In this document: one piece after another, positions 1 through 13,362 of the stretch
How the letters are laid out: each line of letters begins with the position of its first letter
How positions within the stretch are numbered: position 1 is the stretch's first letter
Source of the DNA: Oscheius onirici
Lineage: Eukaryota; Nematoda; Chromadorea; Rhabditida; Rhabditidae
NCBI GenBank assembly: GCA_932521025.1
Contig: OW051471.1
Span: forward strand, 4,898,001 to 4,962,000
Reading direction: 5' to 3'
DNA: 64,000 bases
Translations under genes and position numbers: made by a program
The notes under the pieces: generated by a model
Seen by the model: only the letters and a program-made list of their open reading frames with translations
Databases searched by the model: none
Told to the model about the DNA's origin: nothing

Positions 1-3000
1 TGTCCTATCAGCAAGTACTCTCGCTCTGCAACACTCTGTCAGTACTGGTCCAGTGAAAGACTCTCCTCTCTGTAGTCACGACGGAACAAGTTGTCTTCGA
101 GATGCCAGACCAAAACTAACCGACACACACAACAAACTACTAGCTCTCACTCCTTCTGGACTATTGATATGTGGTTCAACTCGTCTCGGCATTTGTTCCA
201 TCTACAGTTCCACAGATCTCTCCGTCTCTCAAACTGGAGAAGTCCCAGCTGTTGCCAATAGTCCGGACTCATCTACCGTCTGGCTCAAGACAAGAAAAGG
301 ACTAATTGTGGCAGCTAGTCCAACATCTGAATCGCCTTATCGAGATCCCTTTCCAGCTGTCAGTCTCCGGATAATTTCCGACCTATCCATTGCCAATTCG
401 GGTATTGTTTTTTCTATCTATTAACGCAATTATTTTTAGGAAGTCTTGAGGGCGAGGCAGCCGTCTACCTTCGAGAAGAGTATCGCAGTCTGGTCAGATA
501 CATCACAGCCTTCCAGCACGGTCATTTCGCCTATATAGCGGCTGTTCAGGGAAAGAAGCCGGTCACGAAGCTTTTGAGACTCTGTACCAATGACACAAGG
601 TGAATCCAGTTCTTGTGCCGATTTGTCAAAACTGTTGGCCGTAAGAGGAGTGGCCATTGTGACTGATCCGCGCGATGATTTCCGCTACAGCGCTCTAATT
701 GGCCTCCTCCGCAAACAATCTTGCCACCCGAAGAGTGTCAGAAGAGGGGCCATCATCAGTTCCTTCTGATGAGCAAAGAGCATCCCTTTCAGATTCATCT
801 CATACAGTGAAATCGAGCTACAATGTCGATCAGAGGACAATTCCAACTATCCCGAATTGACAGCAGCCATTTTGGACAACGATCGAGTGATCGGCTCCTT
901 TTCGGATTCATCTTCTCGTAGATCAGCCATTTGTGTCTTTCCAATTACTCGACTTTCCCTCACTTTTTGGTACAATCTGGACAGATGCCGAGGCGGATCG
1001 GACTCTGTTGGCCTTCCCCACATTGGACGCGACAAGAAATGCACGAATGTAAGTGATTCCTTTCGACCCTCGAGGGAATTTGTCGGCCTGGTCATCCATG
1101 AAATGTTTTCAGAAATCCCGCATGCCGCTCTCCGAAGACACATGCGAAATGGGAACTGGGGGCACCATTGAGTCGGTTCAAGTGGCCAGTTGGGAAAGCA
1201 GAGGCATAGTCACAGCTCTGGCAGCAACTGAAAGAATCGTTGTTGTCGGAATGAAGGATGGCAGTCTGGTCAAAGTGAGTTTGATGCGAGGGTCTCATTA
1301 CCCCATTCCCGCGATTGGGGCAGCATCCGTAATTCCTCTAATTGTCCGCGTTACGTGAGATTGCGTTCCGAGGCGATGTTTATCCACGGAGCCATCTGCC
1401 AAGAAGTACAGATACTCTTTTCAGTTGAAATGGGGAGATCAACAACAGCTGAAAAAGTATGCCGAGACGAGGACACCAGGTGGAGGCGAGGAATCCATTC
1501 GATCTGTGTCTCTCGAGGGAATGAAGATGTTGATTCAGACGGATCATGAGGTATGTATAGCATAATTCGTTTATGTCGCTGCGTCTTATTAATAGCTCGA
1601 GACTAACCCAATACTAGAGGGTTGTGTAAGACAAAAAGTCTGGTCGACAACTGTCCAAACAGCTCATCATATGTCTGATTTATGTGCTTGGCCCTCTGTC
1701 AGAGGTCGTAAAGTGCGACAAGAAAAGATCGTAATTCACACCAGCCGTTCCCGAAGGGATTCTTTCTGGGAATAAGCTGTTCTGTTCAGATTCATTGGAT
1801 ACCATTGGCTGACTGTTCACCCTCTACAACGTGTTCCAGCTGTCTCTTATCCGAAGATCCTCTCTGTCTATGGTGTCACTCGACCAATCAATGTCAGACC
1901 AGCAGTTCTTGTCCTACAGCTACAATCGATGTCTGTCCAGCTAAAGATGGACCACCTCAACCGTCCAATCTGCCTGTTGGAACACGTTCAACTGTCTTTC
2001 TTCCGGTCAAACATCTACCTCATCCCAGTCATTACGTTAGTTAAATGCAATTAGTAAAACATAGTTTATAGAAGTATGAGTGTGTTTTTGGACAGGCTAT
2101 GTCTGAGGCAGTGTGGTCGGATAAGGGAGTTCGGTGTGCTGCTCCTTCCGTCTCTCTCACGAATGAACAAAAACAGCTGGTTCTGAAGTTGCGAACTTCT
2201 CTTTCGCCGCATCCTATTCTTCAATTCAACTACAGTTTCTACGATTGCCAACAACTTAATACGTAAGTGTTTCTGAATATTCCAGAATATTTTTATATTC
2301 AGCTGTGGCGAATGTGTCCAGATGGAAGGATGTGACTGGTGCTCCTCGTCAGGACCATGTCAAACCAAAGGATCGTGTTCGGTAGACCCATCTAGAGAAT
2401 GTGCGAGAATAGTCGAGAAAGAAGTATTGCTGGCAGCGGATGTTTCGAAAGATCTCGAGCTGGAAGTAGTTAACGAGAACAAACTGCCCAAAACTGGGTT
2501 GACATGCAGATTGAACAAGAATCGTGTTGTCAATGCAACTCTGGGCGGAAGGACAGTCACTTGTAAAGGAGTGCAGCTGGAAACAAACAATTCCAATCAG
2601 ACGGTTCCAATTGAAATACTTCATAATGGAATGCTGGTTGACGTCTCACAAGGTACTTTATCCTTCAAATAGTTACATTAACATGAAATTTAAGTGAATG
2701 TTTACGACTGCTCCTTTTTGGCTGGCGACTGCTCCAGTTGTGCTGCTCTCGAGTCGAAATGGTCTTGTGGATGGTGCTCTGGCAGATGTTCTGCCAGTTG
2801 TGCCACTCATCTGGCGTCAGAATGTGATCGACCCCATATTTCGTCGGTAAGTTCCATTCTCTTACACTCAACTCTTGTCTAGTTCCATCCACATTCTGGA
2901 CCTCAAGAAGGCGGAACAGTAATCACTATTTCTGGAAGAGATCTCGGAACTTCGATTGAGGATGTGAGAGATCGAGTTTTTGTTGGAGGAAGCAGATGTC

Positions 3001-6000
3001 AAGTGATTGGATACGAGATTAGTCGAACCATTCGATGTATTGTGGAAAAGGGTAGCTCGACTGGAACTGTGAGAGTTGCAGTTGGAAGGTCTTCGAAAAG
3101 GACAGCAGAAACTCGAGAACTGTTCTCTTTCGTGGAAGTCGGTCTCCAGAGTGTATTTCCACTCTTTGCACCTGTATCTGGAGGAACCAAGCTGACCTTC
3201 TATGGATCCAACCTCAACAGTGGAACCAATGTGACCATCAAAGTCGGAAATGTGCCTTGTGAAGTCATTCATCGGAACACCTCCAAGTCTCTTTCTTGTC
3301 TCATTGGATCAGTGACCGTCCCACAGACTCTCAACCTCATTGAACTGGCGATCGATTCATCCACTGTTAAGATGACTACGGTTTTCGAGTTCCGACCAGA
3401 TCCCGTAGTTACCTCGATTAGACCGCTGAAAGTCTGGAAATCGGGAGGAAAACCACTGATTGTCGAAGGAAAGCATTTCGATTCGCTCTCTTCTGCCAAA
3501 ACATTCCTTCTTGGAAGCTCTGGGCTTTCAGCCGAAGTTGTTTCTGAAACATCCAGCTGTCAAATCATCAACTCGACTACAATGTACTGTCTCTCTCCAG
3601 GACTCGTTCACTCTGACCGAACATCTCTGAAATATTCAAGGTGATTATATATTTTAAGTTAATTCAAGCATACTTTAGATATCCCGTCGGTTTTGCAATG
3701 GACGCGGTGCGGTCAGTTCGAAATCTGGGACCTCGGATTCAGTTATCAGTGACGCCTGATCCTCAGCTGACCCCATTCCACGGAACACGCGTTCATCAAT
3801 TCAATCAGCCGTTGATTCTCGATGGGATTCATTTGAATGAAGCGGCAGATACGAATGATTACAAGGTTGTTCCCTCGAATTGTAGGAAAACATAGAAACT
3901 TTCAGATCTTCGTTGGCAAAGAAAGATGTTATGTGACTCTGGTAGACAGTCGACAACTCGTCTGTAGTCCGCCAGCAGAACAACCTGAATCGACTGATGA
4001 AAACGGTAGGATTCAACTTTGTTTTCGACTTATATTAGGTTCAGGTGTCCCCATGTTGGATGCTCCACTCGTAACAGTTACGATTGGCAGAGTTAGAACG
4101 GAACTTGGTCTTCTGGAATATGCCACGCCACTCCATACTATACAACTTTGGCTACCTATTCTTCTTCTTTTACTCGCACTGATGTTTGTTCTGCTTCTGT
4201 TCTTCTGTCTTTGGAGACGGAAAAAGACGGAAAAGGAGCGCGACTACAGAAAGATTCAACTGCAGTTGGAGGAACTTGAAGGAAACATTCGAAAAGAGTG
4301 TAAAACAGCCTTTGTAGAGCTTCATACAGCCATGAGTTTCAATCCGGAAGACAATGAAGGAGCCGAAGAGATGGTCACTTTAAAAGAATTTGTCAACCGT
4401 CTTCTATGGATGGATGGCAGTCCATCCTCGACGCCTAGTCTATACGCGACCCGACATCCACTTACTCTGGCTCAGTTCGACTCTCTTTTAAGCACAAAAC
4501 ATTTCATCTTTGCTGTCAGTTTTCTCATCTTGAAACAAAGAAAACGTTTTTCAGATCGTAGAATCTGCCGACTCAGATCCTTCTGTTTCGCTCCAGGAAA
4601 AGAGTCTTCTGTCTTCTCTTCTGGCACAGGCTCTGCTTCGAAACTTCCATTATCTTTCCGTCGTCGTGACTGATCTACTCCGTGCTCACATCGCCAAAAC
4701 AATTCATGTAAGTGAGGATACATACTTGAATTGAACCTGATTTTAGAATGGAAATGCGAGTCTCTTGTTCCGGTCCAGTGAGAGTCTGGTCGAGAAGTTG
4801 GTCGGCAAATGGCTGTCAATAGCCATGTATCCATACGTGGTCGACAATCAGGCTCATTCCTTTCTCCAACTGTACAAAGCTCTCAAATGTCAAGCTGAAA
4901 GAGGACCGGTGGACGAAATAACTGGGAAAGCACGGTATACAATAAATGAGAGCATGCTGTTGCGAGAAGCTGTGGATTCCATTTCTATAGTAAGTCTTTT
5001 GAAGTTCTGTACAATCCTAATTTTCAGGACCTTTTAGTAATGGACATGAAGGGAAAAGGACCCTTCATGCTCAAAGTTCAATCGTGTGACTCAATCGGAC
5101 AAATCAAGTTGAAATTACTGGATGTTGTCTACAAGGGAGTGCGATATTCTCATCGACCTAGTATCAGAACTTTTGAACTTGGTAACTTTAGATTTTTGCT
5201 TAAAAACAGAAAAATTCAGAGTGGCACTGCCCCCGTCGCGGTCCAGTGACTCTAGCCGAAACTGATCATTCTTCCCGTCGTCTGAATACTTTGGAGAGAT
5301 TCGGTGTTCCTCCGGGAGCTCTTCTCCTCATGGCTCCTGGACCCTTCGAACATCGAAACTCAGCTGGAGACAGCGGTCAATGTTCTTGGAGCAGTCTGGA
5401 AAGAGCTCCAAGCGCCACACCCTCTCTTCCTGGTATTTTCCACTTGACTCCACCCAGTGGACAGACTATGGACAAGAGGAAAAAGCTCGACGATACGATT
5501 CCGAAGAACATCCCGGAAGTCTATCTGACGCGACTGTTGACCAGCAAAACAACCGTCCAGAATTACATAGAAGATCTTCTGGAAGGGGCTGTCTATTCTG
5601 GAGAGACTAGTTATCCAGCCCCGCTCAAATACATTTTTGATCTTTTGGATGAAGAAGCGGCGAGAAATGGAGTCGAATCAGCTGTGGCACACCAATGGGT
5701 AAGCACATATTTTCTTGCCCCCAAAGATTTGTTTAGAAATCCAACCTGTACGCTCTCCGTTTCTGGGCAGTGCTTTTGAACAGGCCTCGACTTCTCTTTG
5801 ATGTCGCTCCAACAATCACAGTCGAAGCAGATCTTACTGTCATCTCGCAGACGCTCGTCGACTGTTTCAGCAGCTCTGAGCCAAAGGCTGGTCTTTCCTC
5901 AAGTCGTCTTCTCTTTTCGAAAGAAGTTAGTCGACTTAGACAGTTGTCAAGTCACTTTATGGAACGAATATCCCGTCAGCCTTTGGTAGACGAGCTGTGC

Positions 6001-6269
6001 TTGGCAGAACACTTGAATCAGCTATCTAACGTGAGTCTTCATCTTTGTCTTTTACAGAATACGTTCAGGAATTGTCATCTGGGAGCTCAACAGCCGCGTT
6101 GGCCGAACTGTTGGATAGCTGGATTCGAGGAAACGGTCTGCGGATAGCAGAAGTTCTTTCGGCTGACCCCAGCTGTGTGGCTGCTCGACTACCTCAACGA
6201 CTCTCGCAGATTGTGGCTCTCGATTCTGAGAACATCTACAGCACAATAGACTCCGAGTACTCTGCTTGA
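1..6269 (+). CDS. Plexin, semaphorin receptor (5' end outside window)
   Basis: Multi-exon gene for a plexin, the transmembrane receptor for semaphorins that steers axons and cell movement. The window opens near the start of the sema domain; the frame from base 2 reads STGPVKDSPLC, the usual plexin block, and the domain runs to about 1.8 kb. Three Cys-rich PSI modules follow (about 1805-1950, 2300-2400, 2694-2830), alternating with IPT/Ig-like repeats to about 4.1 kb. A single membrane helix lies at about 4140-4205, then a Lys/Arg stop-transfer and the split cytoplasmic GAP region, with a ubiquitin-like/Rho-binding insert near 5035-5250. The last exon ends NIYSTIDSEYSA-stop, matching where plexins end. 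Introns are mostly 35-60 bp. I cannot assign it to PLX-1 or PLX-2. The signal peptide and first tens of residues are missing. Confidence 0.93.
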
Positions 6270-6414
6270 ACATATCCAATACGTGGTATCAACACAATAT
6301 CTAGTCTTTCTCAGAGAATATAAAGCTTTTTGTTTTGTGATACTCGATCTGATCACAAGGGAAAAAAGGTTCTGATCGGCCTTTATTTCTATCTCTCGAT
6401 GTTGCTTCAGCTGA

Positions 6415-6982
6415 CTACAGCTTCTTGGATCGTCTGACCTCGTTTGGTACAGTATCCACTATCGAAGTCTGCGTCTTGTCGATTCCATCCTGGGACGCTT
6501 TCTGCCTCGCAGTTCGTCCCACTTCTTTCTTCCCATTGGGTATAGCCGACACCCTTCTTCTCGGACCGACTGAACACAATTATATTCTTGTTAAAGTCAA
6601 AAGAACGGACCATTCTTGAGCTCTTGAAGATTGGCACTCTGCAGCGGATTGTCCTCCTCATCTACCAAATCCAGATTTGTCTTCTGCGGTTCTTTGTCCT
6701 CTTTCACCGGTCCGAAATTCAATTCTTCGTCTTCTTTCTGCTCCTTTTTAGGCTCTTCCACAAGCTTTTTGACCGATACCTTCCTCGGACTGACCGTCTT
6801 CGTAGTCGATGTTCCCTTGCTCGAAGTCGAGACGTTCCGTTTCGGAACTCCTGGACACTAGGCGGTTTCTTCATCTCTTCTTTACTCTTCTTTTTCGAAT
6901 TATCGCTGTTGTCGGAAGAGCAGATGAGCATCATGACGACGGGCAGGAAGAAACAGACAGCTTCTAGTAGCGGCAGCAACAT
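6415..6982 (-). CDS. Small secreted or signal-anchored Lys-rich protein, unrecognised
   Basis: Three exons. The ATG at 6982 starts a strongly hydrophobic stretch (MLLPLLEAVCFFLPVVMMLI), a signal peptide or signal anchor. A short Ser/Asn/Lys segment and a charged, low-complexity tail follow (KLVEEPKKEQKEDEE, then RRRVSAIPNGKK), ending RRSKKL-stop at 6415. Joining needs two introns, about 35 bp (GTAAAG...TCCAG) and 47 bp (GTCCGT...TTCAG); both keep one frame open for about 165 residues. I see no known domain. The gene converges on the plexin, 145 bp from its stop, and lies 240 bp downstream of the L1CAM-like gene on the same strand. It could be a nematode-specific membrane-tethered peptide. The function is unknown. 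Confidence 0.6.
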
Positions 6983-7135
6983 CTGCTAGTCGAGGAGGCA
7001 CTAAATATTTTGAATTTTTATCTTTTTTTTCTTTTGAAAGTGTTTTTGAACGATTACAACAAGAACAAAGTATGTTGTTTGAAGACTACGAGGATTAACT
7101 CCGTCAAGTTTACTTCAGGTCAAACGACAGATATC

Positions 7136-7190
7136 CTTATCCTCAATTAGAGCTTCACGGACAGACACAGAGACCTGGGAGCAATTAAAA
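7136..7190 (-). repeat. Short copy of a dispersed repeat
   Basis: CCTTATCCTCAATTAGAGCT followed by a GACACAGA-rich tract and GGGAGCAA-TTAAAA closely matches 36671-36735, and in reverse the block at 60200-60240. It sits between the L1CAM-like gene and the small basic-protein gene. I see only one end of the family here. Confidence 0.5.
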
Positions 7191-7222
7191 GTCGATAGTT
7201 TATAATAACAAGCAACAAATGA

Positions 7223-10200
7223 TCAGTGCCTATAACTGGGAGATTTACGACTTGCACCCGTACTGGTATTCGAGAAAACGACGTTCTTCTTCATTGCTTT
7301 CCAACTGGTGACCAACTTCCAATTCCTAGAAGAATATTTGAGAAATAAGTAGGTAATATCTACCTTTCTACGAACTGAATATCCGGCAGTTTTCTTGCGT
7401 TCCTCACAGCAACAGGTTATGGTGATGACGGCCAGAGCGACAGCAAGAGCGAAAAGAACCGAAACGAACCAGGCGGCAGTTCGAAGAGATTCCTGATTCA
7501 GATGGGATGCATTCTCTTTTTTATGAGTAAAGACAGGTATGGCCTCCGAATGCGCTACTCCCGGTCCGTCTTTCGCGACCCCGATCATGATGTATTTGCT
7601 CGAATCCGTGAGACCATCTATGAAAATCTGTGTATGCGGCAGGAAGACTTCGGCTGACTGTTTGTACTCGCCAGATCCTAAAATCTTTTTTCTTCAAATA
7701 CTCACATCAAATGACCTTCTAGAGTATAGTTTATGTAGAAAGAAGCTCCTGGCATTTTCCAGACTGTTCCGTTTGATGGAAGCCAGGTCACTGTCATCGA
7801 TTCGAGAGACACATTCGACACTTTAAAGAAGGGAGCATCTGGTGGTCGAAGAGGCCAAGTTCGAAGAGGACGTGTCGTTCTTGGTCCTTCGCCCGCACTC
7901 GTTTCTGCCCAAACCGAAATCTTGTAGGCTGTTTCCGGAATGGCCCGTTCGTGGAGATAGTGAAGTTGTTTGTGCAGCACGTATGTCTCTTCGGTTTCGT
8001 CTGAACTTCTACCATTTCTTGTTATTAGCGTATTCATACTTCTATCATTCTCAAAACTCAAAAAGTAGCCTCGAAGAAGGCCGTTCGGCTGTGGCGGTTT
8101 CTCCCAATATAGGAGGATGGAGTGAGCTCCAACCGCAAATACTTTCAGATTGGCCACTCTCGACGGAACTGAGAAGATAATCATTTGAAAAGATCTCAAT
8201 CTACCTCCTTCGGGTGTCTCGAAGCGAACCAATCTACTGGGACTGCTCGCATACTGGCGATTTTTCGTTCTCATAATTGCTGAATAGTTTGTATGAGCTA
8301 CAAAACTGGTAACGATTCTAGACTCTTGCCCAGCTGGAACTACAGCCTTGTATTTTCTCTTCGGATCGTCTGTCTTCCAATATTCAATCTGAAATAGTCT
8401 TTGATAAGAATACTTGAAGAAGTTACCTCGTATCCTTCGAAGTAACCATTGACGCTGTCCTTTTCCACAGGAATCCAACTGAACTCGACCGAGGTGTAAT
8501 TGATCACTCGAACCACACTAAACTGTCCTGGCTCGATAGATGGCACTGAACCTCTTTTAGTAATTCAAAAACAAGCATTCGTTACCGTCTTCTCCCGAGA
8601 ATCCCTTGATCATTTCCGGTTCTAAAATGCTCGGTCCTTTCGAATTGACTGCTCGAACTTGGACCAGAAACTCGCGGAACGTGGGAAGTTCTCTTACAGT
8701 TGTCGAGCTCTGAAAAGTCTGTTTAGACTTTTGATTAAAACATACCGCTAGAGGGTCTTCCACGAGGAACTCAGTCCAAGCGGAATGTGGCTCGTTCAGC
8801 TTGTATCGAATAAGATAGTTGAGATGGGGAGCATTCCAGTAGTACTTGTCCACTGAATTTGGCATTCTACGGGGACCCAAAACGACTCACTGGCTTTCCA
8901 ATGAATTACGAGATTGTCAGGCTGTGTTCCAGCAGCCCGGACTCCGGAAGGATTTGTGTATGGGAACGAAGGACGAGTCTGACAACGAGCCACCGGTGCA
9001 TGGTCTGTGACAGTAGATTTCAAGAAAATATTAAAACTACCATTCTCGTGCCCAACAAGGCCGACATCCGATCTTCCGTGAGTATTTACAGCGATCACTC
9101 GGAAGGTATAATTGACCCATGGAGTAAGGGTGACGTCTACTTCATACTCTGCTTTGTCCGTGTTAGTCTCCTCGGTTAACAACTCCCAGACTCCCTTTAT
9201 GAAGTCGATTTGAACTTCGACCAAATAGCTCCGGATGGGGTCACCGTGAGGATTAGATTTCGCCCACTTAACTACTGCCTTTCTCTCCGAACATATCGGC
9301 ACCTCCATTTCGGGGTTCGATGGAACATCTACAGATTTTTTTTAGACATACTTTCTGAAAAAAAAGTACCTCTAACAGTAACAGTCACAGAAGCTACTTT
9401 CAAATCAACATCTGTCACTGCGGCGCAATCCACTGTTCCTGAATGACGTCCTCTGGCTTTCTTAATCAGTAAACGGTTTGGTAGAATTCTGAATAGACTG
9501 TTAAATACAACAAAATATAGAGCAGACTCAAAGTTTTTCGAGTTGTTGACAAGTTGGCCGTTAATTGTCCATTTGTACTCGACATCTAGTCGTGAGTCGG
9601 CCACAGCCTCACACAACAGTTCCGCGTCCCGTCCTGCCTCCAAGAAAATGGTTTTCGGTGTTGGAACCTTCACAAAATAGGTCGGTTCTAAACGAGTATC
9701 TGTCCAAATATTCTGATGGACTAACTATAGACTCTTAGCTGATTGGTTGCTCTGTTTATACCGTACTTGTTGGACACATTACAGTAGTAAAGTCCTTCGT
9801 CGTCCGAATTTACGTCGTAGATAATCAAGGTATGGTTGGGAAGGAGCTGAAAATGTTGACTCTTACTCAGTTGTTTTGAACAAACACAACTCTCTTTGTT
9901 ACCCTCTAAACCTACAATGATAAGCTCACTCATAACATGCTTCTACTGCTCCTTCTTCCTGTTTTGGTTCTGACGAACCCATTGTCTCAATACTTCTTTG
10001 TGACAGACTTCACAGACACCGAATCTGACAGGAAGTTTGCGGTTCCTAGTCGTGTCTATGTGGCCTCTTGCGAGTCTGACGAAGCGCGTGATATTGAACA
10101 GGAAATCTATATAGGTGACGGCAGCAGTTCCTCTTGGTGGGTTTTGTTCAAAAGACTAACAGAAGTTGCAGTCTGTCGCATCTTGTGAAACAAAAAGACA

Positions 10201-13200
10201 AGGATGGCTTCCTTCTGCCCGTCTTCAACTACAGTATCACAATGGTTCTTTTTCAAAAAGTTTACTCAAAATCTGTTTCAGATGACTATTACCCGACCAA
10301 ATCCACACAGGAACTATAATAATTCGGCGATCATCTACGTCGTTGATAGTCGTGAAGGCGAGAAACTATGTGAGTGCTAATTAATCGAAAACTTTAGACT
10401 TGAAAGTGATGTCGGTTCCGAAGGTTCCTGTCAAGGTTGATCTGACAAATCGCGTTACTTTTCTCTCGCCAAGAGAACTCGTCAAAATCAGCAGTGTTGA
10501 GGACAATTGGGTAAGATACCTGCAATTATAATAGCCATACAATTAGCTATCCCTTTCAATGAATGTTGGTGGTCTGGAAGAGACTAAGAAAAAGGAAAAT
10601 CGACTACCAGAGTTGAACACAATGCTGCGAAAGACCAACCCCTCTCTACACCTCTTCACACATGTTTTAACTCTTCAAAAGAGTTCCTACGTAACAGTTG
10701 GAGGAAACGAAGAGATTCGTGACTGGCCAAATCTCGGATGGGAAGTATCTGACGGAGATCTGGTGGTAGCCATGTCTCCAGGATACAGATAACTTTTCTC
10801 TTTGATCTCCAAAATGAAAGAATTCAGATTGCGGAACAGTTCGAGCTCGATGAATTTCGAGTTGACGACGTCCGGAAACTTTTCTCAATTTCATGTCCGT
10901 CTGTTTGGAGATGTTCCGAATGGCAGTGAACTCATGTTCGACGACGGAGGAAAGGATTCCAAAACGCGAGTCTTTCTCAGAAACTAACAAGTTGTTTAGA
11001 ATAAAAGGTAAGATGTCGATGTCGGACATGAAGCTCATGTTCAAAGGAGAGGCTCTTCTTGTCAACTACACCAGAGGAACGACTGATCACTCTTACGGAT
11101 ACTTTGCTCTGATCGAAGTCAAACGTTTGTTTTACTTTTCCTGTACTGATGCTTATTTTAGAGTCTGCAATGTCTACCTTCTTCGGTATGTCTCTCCTGA
11201 TCTTTGTTTTCAACCTGTTCTAATCCAATAAACCCACTTTTGATTTTCCCTCGATAATCTGTAGAGGCTTGTCGTCTGCATCTACCCATCTGATCACGGG
11301 CTCCGGAGCAGCGTCCACATCGCAGTTCAGATGAACTTCTGTCCGCAAAACAACTTTCCAGATTCTCTCGACGGGAATAAGGAAGCGTGGTGCGTGTGCT
11401 GAATACGATGCTCTTAAAGTCTATCGAAAGGCCCTACCTCTGACATTGATGTAGGCGTTTGCGTAAACATAACCGAGAGGATTGGAGGCGTTGCATTGGT
11501 AGACGCCAGTATCAACCTGAAGAACCTGCTAAAGTGTCTTAAAATACAAACCTCGTGGTGAAGGTCTGGAATTCGTAGAAGACGTCCGCCATCCAGAAGC
11601 ATTCGGCGAGAAGTGTCTGGCAGCTCTAAATACTTTTATATTAAAGAAACGACACAAATTACGATGAAGGGGAATTCCGTTCATGCTCCAACGAATGATA
11701 GGAGGAGGAGATCCACCGGCTGAACAATGAAGTTCGGCTCCGTGATCTTCAGATTGAGTGACGTCTTCTGGGGGAGCAAAGTGCCAGAATGGGGCAGCTA
11801 AACTCAAATCATACAACAAAGAAGGGAAAAATACCCATGACCCGAACATTGACTGTATGAGTCAGATCCTGGGCTCGACACTCAAATCGCCCTGCGTCGT
11901 CTGGATGAACATTGTCAATAATCAAAGATTTGCCAAAGTCGCTATCCGAAGAAGTCAAGGCCTTCATTCTGTCCTTGGGCATCTCGCCGTCTAGCTTGGA
12001 CCAGAGAACTGTCGGTACCGGACTGAAAATGTTTTCTCAAACGACTGATCAAAGCCCTACAATCCGCCAAATATACACTGTAGTTTGAGACGACTCCCAG
12101 CCTTGACTGTCACTTCTGAGGGAGACGTATACATGGCGTGAATCTCAACTGGGGTCTGTTGATCTCTCCGTCTAACTTCCAACTGAATCTGATCTCCTGA
12201 TCTGTACTCTCCATGGAGTACTGGAGAAGTGGCAGCGCACTCATAGAGCAAGTTCTGAAACCAGTCCATTGCCGAATTCAATCCCCAGAGTGAATAATTC
12301 ATCAGGGAGTCGCTGTCTTTAGCACTGCCTCTGTGGTCGCCGCTCATGGGTAATTAAAACGGATGAGTGCCTTCCAAAGAGGGTCTCTAACGACGAAAAA
12401 CGGACTCACAGGTCTTCCATCATGCTGTTGGACAGCTGAAAAGTGAAGTTTCCCATGAGCATCAACAGCTATGTGTCGTCGACGTATCGTCTCAATGACG
12501 GAATCTTGTTCAGTGTCTCTGTACAACCAGAACAGAGTGGGTGGTGGCGTTCCTCTGAGGGTTTGGTGGGTTCAATAAGATATAAAACTACCTGGGAGGA
12601 TGGCAGTCGAGAGTAAGAGACTCTCCCTCGGTCACAACGATCCGTCTAATCGGTTTCGATGGGAAGTGTTCCAGAACTGAAATTAACTCTCTAAGTAACC
12701 AATCCGTCTTATTTATTGTTTGGGCTTCTTGTTCTGTCCAGCTGTCCCCAATTACGGTAATGGACCCCTTGGGAAATGACCTATTGGTTTCTTATCCCGC
12801 AATTATCCAGCAAAGAACCCGCAATTCGTGATTCGTGTGGATTATCTGGTCTCGCTGCCAGCGGTTTCCGCTCTCTGCATGTTGATTGCAGCCTGCTCTT
12901 CCAACTGACCTCCAATCTGTACATGAACTCTCGAGGAGACAGCTGTTCCGAAAATATTCGCGGCAAAACATTGGTAGTAGCCAGCCACGTCGTGGGAGGG
13001 TCGAGTAAAGACGATGCTACCTGTCTGACCAGTTCTCTCCCATTCCAGAGGACCTCCAATTGTTAGAGGATCTCCGTTCTTACGCCACTCGTAACTGAAA
13101 GAATTTTAAAAATCAAAGGAATGAGATACCTGTCAACATTGTCCGTGGCCACGCATTTCAAAACCGGTTTACTTTGAGGAGATGGGTCTAGAGGCAGCCA

Positions 13201-13362
13201 AACCTCTTCGGGAGGCTGGTAGAGCAGTTTGGGAGGACCTGGAAAACAGAAAGCAGCTGTTTCTCTAGAATGAACGTTTTTGGTCAAATACCTACCTCTG
13301 TCAGCTACGACTCTTCCTGACCAAGGAAGAAGAAGAAGAAGTGTAAAGATATGTGTCCTCAT
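7223..13362 (-). CDS. L1CAM-family adhesion receptor, LAD-2-like (6 Ig + 5 FN3)
   Basis: Large multi-exon gene. The ATG at 13362 begins a signal peptide (MRTHIFTLLLLLPWSGRVVA). Six Ig domains follow (about 13.25 kb down to 9.3 kb; Cys/Trp/YxC patterns such as YYQCFAANIFGTAVSS are typical of L1/neuroglian Ig1). Five fibronectin III domains come next (about 9.3-7.55 kb), then one membrane helix (WFVSVLFALAVALAVITITCC) and a cytoplasmic tail of about 50 residues ending SPSYRH. The tail has no FIGQY ankyrin-binding motif, as in C. elegans LAD-2 and unlike SAX-7. L1CAMs act at the axon surface in adhesion and guidance. One intron (about 9.93-11.24 kb) holds a complete gene on the other strand. Exact exon edges around Ig5-Ig6 are uncertain. 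The LAD-2 assignment rests on the tail, not on alignment. Confidence 0.9.
9937..11223 (+). CDS. Gene nested in the L1CAM intron: secreted, probably GPI-anchored protein
   Basis: This gene lies wholly inside an intron of the opposite-strand L1CAM gene. The ATG at 9937 starts a clear signal peptide (MLLLLLLPVLVLTNPLS). About seven exons with 35-55 bp introns read through blocks such as SAIIYVVDSREGEKLYLKV, RVTFLSPRELVKISSVEDNW and YVTVGGNEEIRDWPNLGW, then GYFALIEVK. The last exon, after a 37 bp intron, is hydrophobic to the stop (STFFGMSLLIFVFNLF-stop at 11223), as in GPI-anchor signals. The overall plan (signal peptide, beta-rich ectodomain, hydrophobic end) recalls nematode CUB-like surface proteins, but I cannot show homology. 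Splice choices near 10760-10800 and 10975-11010 are uncertain. Confidence 0.65.

Noticed and set aside
847..1358. Overlapping ORFs on both strands near the window start
   Set aside because: The plus frame is the plexin sema domain; the minus frames are shadows without domains.
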